Source: Treponema sp. (GTDB taxonomy: Bacteria; Spirochaetota; Spirochaetia; Treponematales; Treponemataceae). Taken from it: a DNA stretch of 6,045 nt. Within the stretch, counting starts at the first letter, position 1. Every line of letters starts with the position of its first letter. This document shows positions 4,773 through 6,045 of the stretch, in pieces. The notes beneath the pieces were generated by a model, which was given only the letters and a program-made list of their open reading frames with translations, was not told the origin of the DNA and made no database searches. The DNA is taken from the NCBI GenBank assembly GCA_003447785.1, contig DLYJ01000115.1, forward strand, positions 1 to 6,045. Reading direction: 5' to 3'. The position numbers and the translations under genes are program-made.

Positions 4773-5693
4773 ATGAAAAGAACTGCAAAATCGGTAATTA
4801 CAATTGCGTCGATGACGGCTGCCCTTACATTTATGAGCTGCGGCAAAAAGGCGGCTCAGGCTGAGGAAGCAAAGGAAGTTGAGACATTATACGCAGTCTC
4901 TACATATAAAACTGTGGCTGGAAATCTTGATGATTATCTTGAATTCGGCGGCGATGTGGCTTCGGTAAACGAAGTTATGGTCTTGCCGGATCAGGGCGGA
5001 AAAATCACCAATATCCTCGTAAAAGTCGGCGATATGGTAAAACAGGGGCAGACTCTGGCTTATGTAAACCCACTCCGCGTCGGTGTCGTCTATAACGACA
5101 GCCCTGTCCGTGCTCCGATTTCAGGCCGGGTCACTTCTCTTCCTGTTACGGTCGGTTCAACGGTTTCACAGTCTTCTTCAATTGCAAAAGTTGCCCGCAC
5201 GGATGACCTTGAAATCCGAATCAATATTGCAGAGCGCTTCATCAGCCGAATCTCAAACGGACAGAAAGCGACGGTTACTTTTGACGCGTATCCCAGCGTT
5301 GAGTTCGGGGCAAAGATTTTTGAGGTAAGCCCTGTTCTGGATACTTCAACCCGCACTATGGGCGTAAAACTCCGCCTCAATCCCCCTGACAGCCGCGTAA
5401 AAGTCGGTATGTACGGTCGCGTCCGCCTTGTTACCGAAAGCGTAAAGAATGCGATTATTCTTCCTGTTTCAGCCATCGTTACCCGCGACGGCAAGGATTA
5501 TGTCTTCGTTATCACAAGCCCGAAATCAGGAAAAAATGCCGCTGTAGTTGGTCTGCGACCGGTCACAAGAGGCATTTCAGTAGACAACAAGGTTGAAATC
5601 ACAAAAGGTCTTGAAGCCGGTGAGGAAATCGTTACCAAAGGTCAGACTTTGCTTAATGACGGCTCAAAAGTAAACATCGTTTCTTCTAACTAG
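4773..5693 (+). CDS. RND periplasmic adaptor (membrane fusion protein), lipoprotein, lacking the alpha-hairpin
   Basis: A 306-residue adaptor linking the RND transporter to the TolC channel. The lipoprotein signal ends FMSC, with Cys23 anchoring it to a membrane. The lipoyl (barrel-sandwich) half-motifs are GGKITNILVKVGDMVKQGQT (75-94) and VRAPISGRVTSLPVTVGSTV (112-131); a beta-barrel domain follows at about 145-225 and a membrane-proximal domain at about 226-306 (ILPVSAIV, then KGLEAGEEIVTKG). Only about 11 residues separate the lipoyl halves, where AcrA-type adaptors carry a helical hairpin of several tens of residues; this explains the short length (AcrA is about 400). BesA of Borrelia burgdorferi is known to lack the hairpin in the same way. 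GGAGG (4761-4765) lies 7 bases before the ATG; the gap from the channel gene is 18 bases. Confidence 0.93.
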   Translation: MKRTAKSVITIASMTAALTFMSCGKKAAQAEEAKEVETLYAVSTYKTVAGNLDDYLEFGGDVASVNEVMVLPDQGGKITNILVKVGDMVKQGQTLAYVNPLRVGVVYNDSPVRAPISGRVTSLPVTVGSTVSQSSSIAKVARTDDLEIRINIAERFISRISNGQKATVTFDAYPSVEFGAKIFEVSPVLDTSTRTMGVKLRLNPPDSRVKVGMYGRVRLVTESVKNAIILPVSAIVTRDGKDYVFVITSPKSGKNAAVVGLRPVTRGISVDNKVEITKGLEAGEEIVTKGQTLLNDGSKVNIVSSN

Positions 5694-5702
5694 GAGATTT
5701 AA

Positions 5703-6045
5703 ATGACTATTTCTGAAAGATGTGTAAATAAACCGACGACGACATTCCTTGTCTTTTTGATGTCTGTCTTGCTCGGTATCTATTGTGTTTTTAAGCTCCC
5801 GGTAGACATGTACCCGGACATGGACTTGCCCTACATGATTGTCATCACCACTTACAGCGGCGCGGGTCCTGAAGAAGTGGAGCAGAGTGTTACCCGAACA
5901 ATGGAAAGTTCTCTCTCAGGTCTTTCCGGCTTGAAGAAGCTGCAGTCCCGCTCTATGACGGGTACCAGTCTGATAATCCTGGAAATGAACTACAGCACTA
6001 ACCTTGATGCCACAACGAATGAAATCCGGGATAAAATCGACTTGA
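5703..6045 (+). CDS. RND efflux transporter, N-terminal part (runs off the window)
   Basis: The first 114 codons of an AcrB-like (HAE1-type) inner-membrane proton-driven exporter, normally a little over 1,000 residues. Visible are the short cytoplasmic start MTISERCVNKPTTT, the first transmembrane helix (about 13-31), the family segment LPVDMYPDMDLPYMIV (32-47) and the porter-domain motif YSGAGPEEVEQSVTRTME (51-68), typically YPGA.PEEVE in AcrB relatives. The proton-relay residues and the domains that decide the substrate lie beyond the window, so drug, lipid or other cargo cannot be inferred. AGGAG (5692-5696) overlaps the adaptor's TAG stop and lies 6 bases before the ATG, which points to translational coupling. 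It is the pump of the operon led by the double TetR regulator. Confidence 0.95.
   Translation, partial: MTISERCVNKPTTTFLVFLMSVLLGIYCVFKLPVDMYPDMDLPYMIVITTYSGAGPEEVEQSVTRTMESSLSGLSGLKKLQSRSMTGTSLIILEMNYSTNLDATTNEIRDKIDL

Noticed and set aside
5431..5438. TTACCGAA, a half-site of the regulator's operator, inside the adaptor gene
   Set aside because: There is no matching second arm at the right spacing and an 8-base word is expected by chance at this length scale.
5090..5494. A 134-codon minus-strand open frame and an 81-codon plus-strand frame inside the adaptor gene
   Set aside because: Both are alternative readings of a recognised adaptor with intact lipoyl motifs; no sign of independent translation.
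1..6045. CRISPR array, tRNA, rRNA, insertion sequence or phage genes
   Set aside because: No regularly spaced repeats, no cloverleaf or rRNA-like segment, and no transposase or phage-like protein is seen in any frame.

Overview
This window looks like chromosomal DNA of a spirochaete, most likely a host- or gut-associated Treponema. That is an inference from several things: moderate-to-low GC with AT-rich intergenic regions, two lipoprotein signals of the relaxed spirochaetal type ending in FSC or MSC, a periplasmic adaptor without the usual helical hairpin (as in BesA of Borrelia burgdorferi), and the order outer-membrane factor / adaptor / RND transporter. No 16S rRNA or other taxonomic marker is present.

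Layout. (1) Positions 1-164 hold four hairpins in a row downstream of a minus-strand gene; the last one has a run of U and is a convincing intrinsic terminator on the minus strand. (2) Positions 161-973 (minus) encode a gluconate 5-dehydrogenase-type short-chain dehydrogenase with a clear promoter and Shine-Dalgarno. (3) The 228-base divergent gap 974-1201 carries the dehydrogenase promoter, a small inverted repeat, and candidate promoters for the next gene. (4) Positions 1202-1828 (plus) encode a five-repeat TPR lipoprotein without a Shine-Dalgarno, possibly translated from a leaderless mRNA. (5) The gap 1829-2046 holds a large foldable element ending in a T-rich tract, then a near-consensus promoter overlaid by two copies of an 18-bp operator. 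(6) Positions 2047-6045 (plus) form one tightly packed operon: a double TetR regulator of 421 residues, a TolC-type outer-membrane factor, a hairpin-less lipoprotein adaptor and the start of an RND transporter, which runs off the window.

How it works together. Genes 4-7 encode a complete tripartite efflux system with its own regulator as the first gene. The gaps between them are 11, 18 and 9 bases, with no room for another promoter, so the pump is probably transcribed from the promoter in front of the regulator. That promoter is covered by two operators, which implies autoregulation: the repressor and the pump it controls would rise together when an inducer is present. The most unusual parts are the single-chain regulator with two different TetR DNA-binding domains facing a duplicated operator, the adaptor with no TolC-docking hairpin, and the unexplained RNA-like structures at the 3' ends of the dehydrogenase and TPR genes. 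Four genes have strong GGAGG-type ribosome binding sites, while the TPR gene and the regulator have none.
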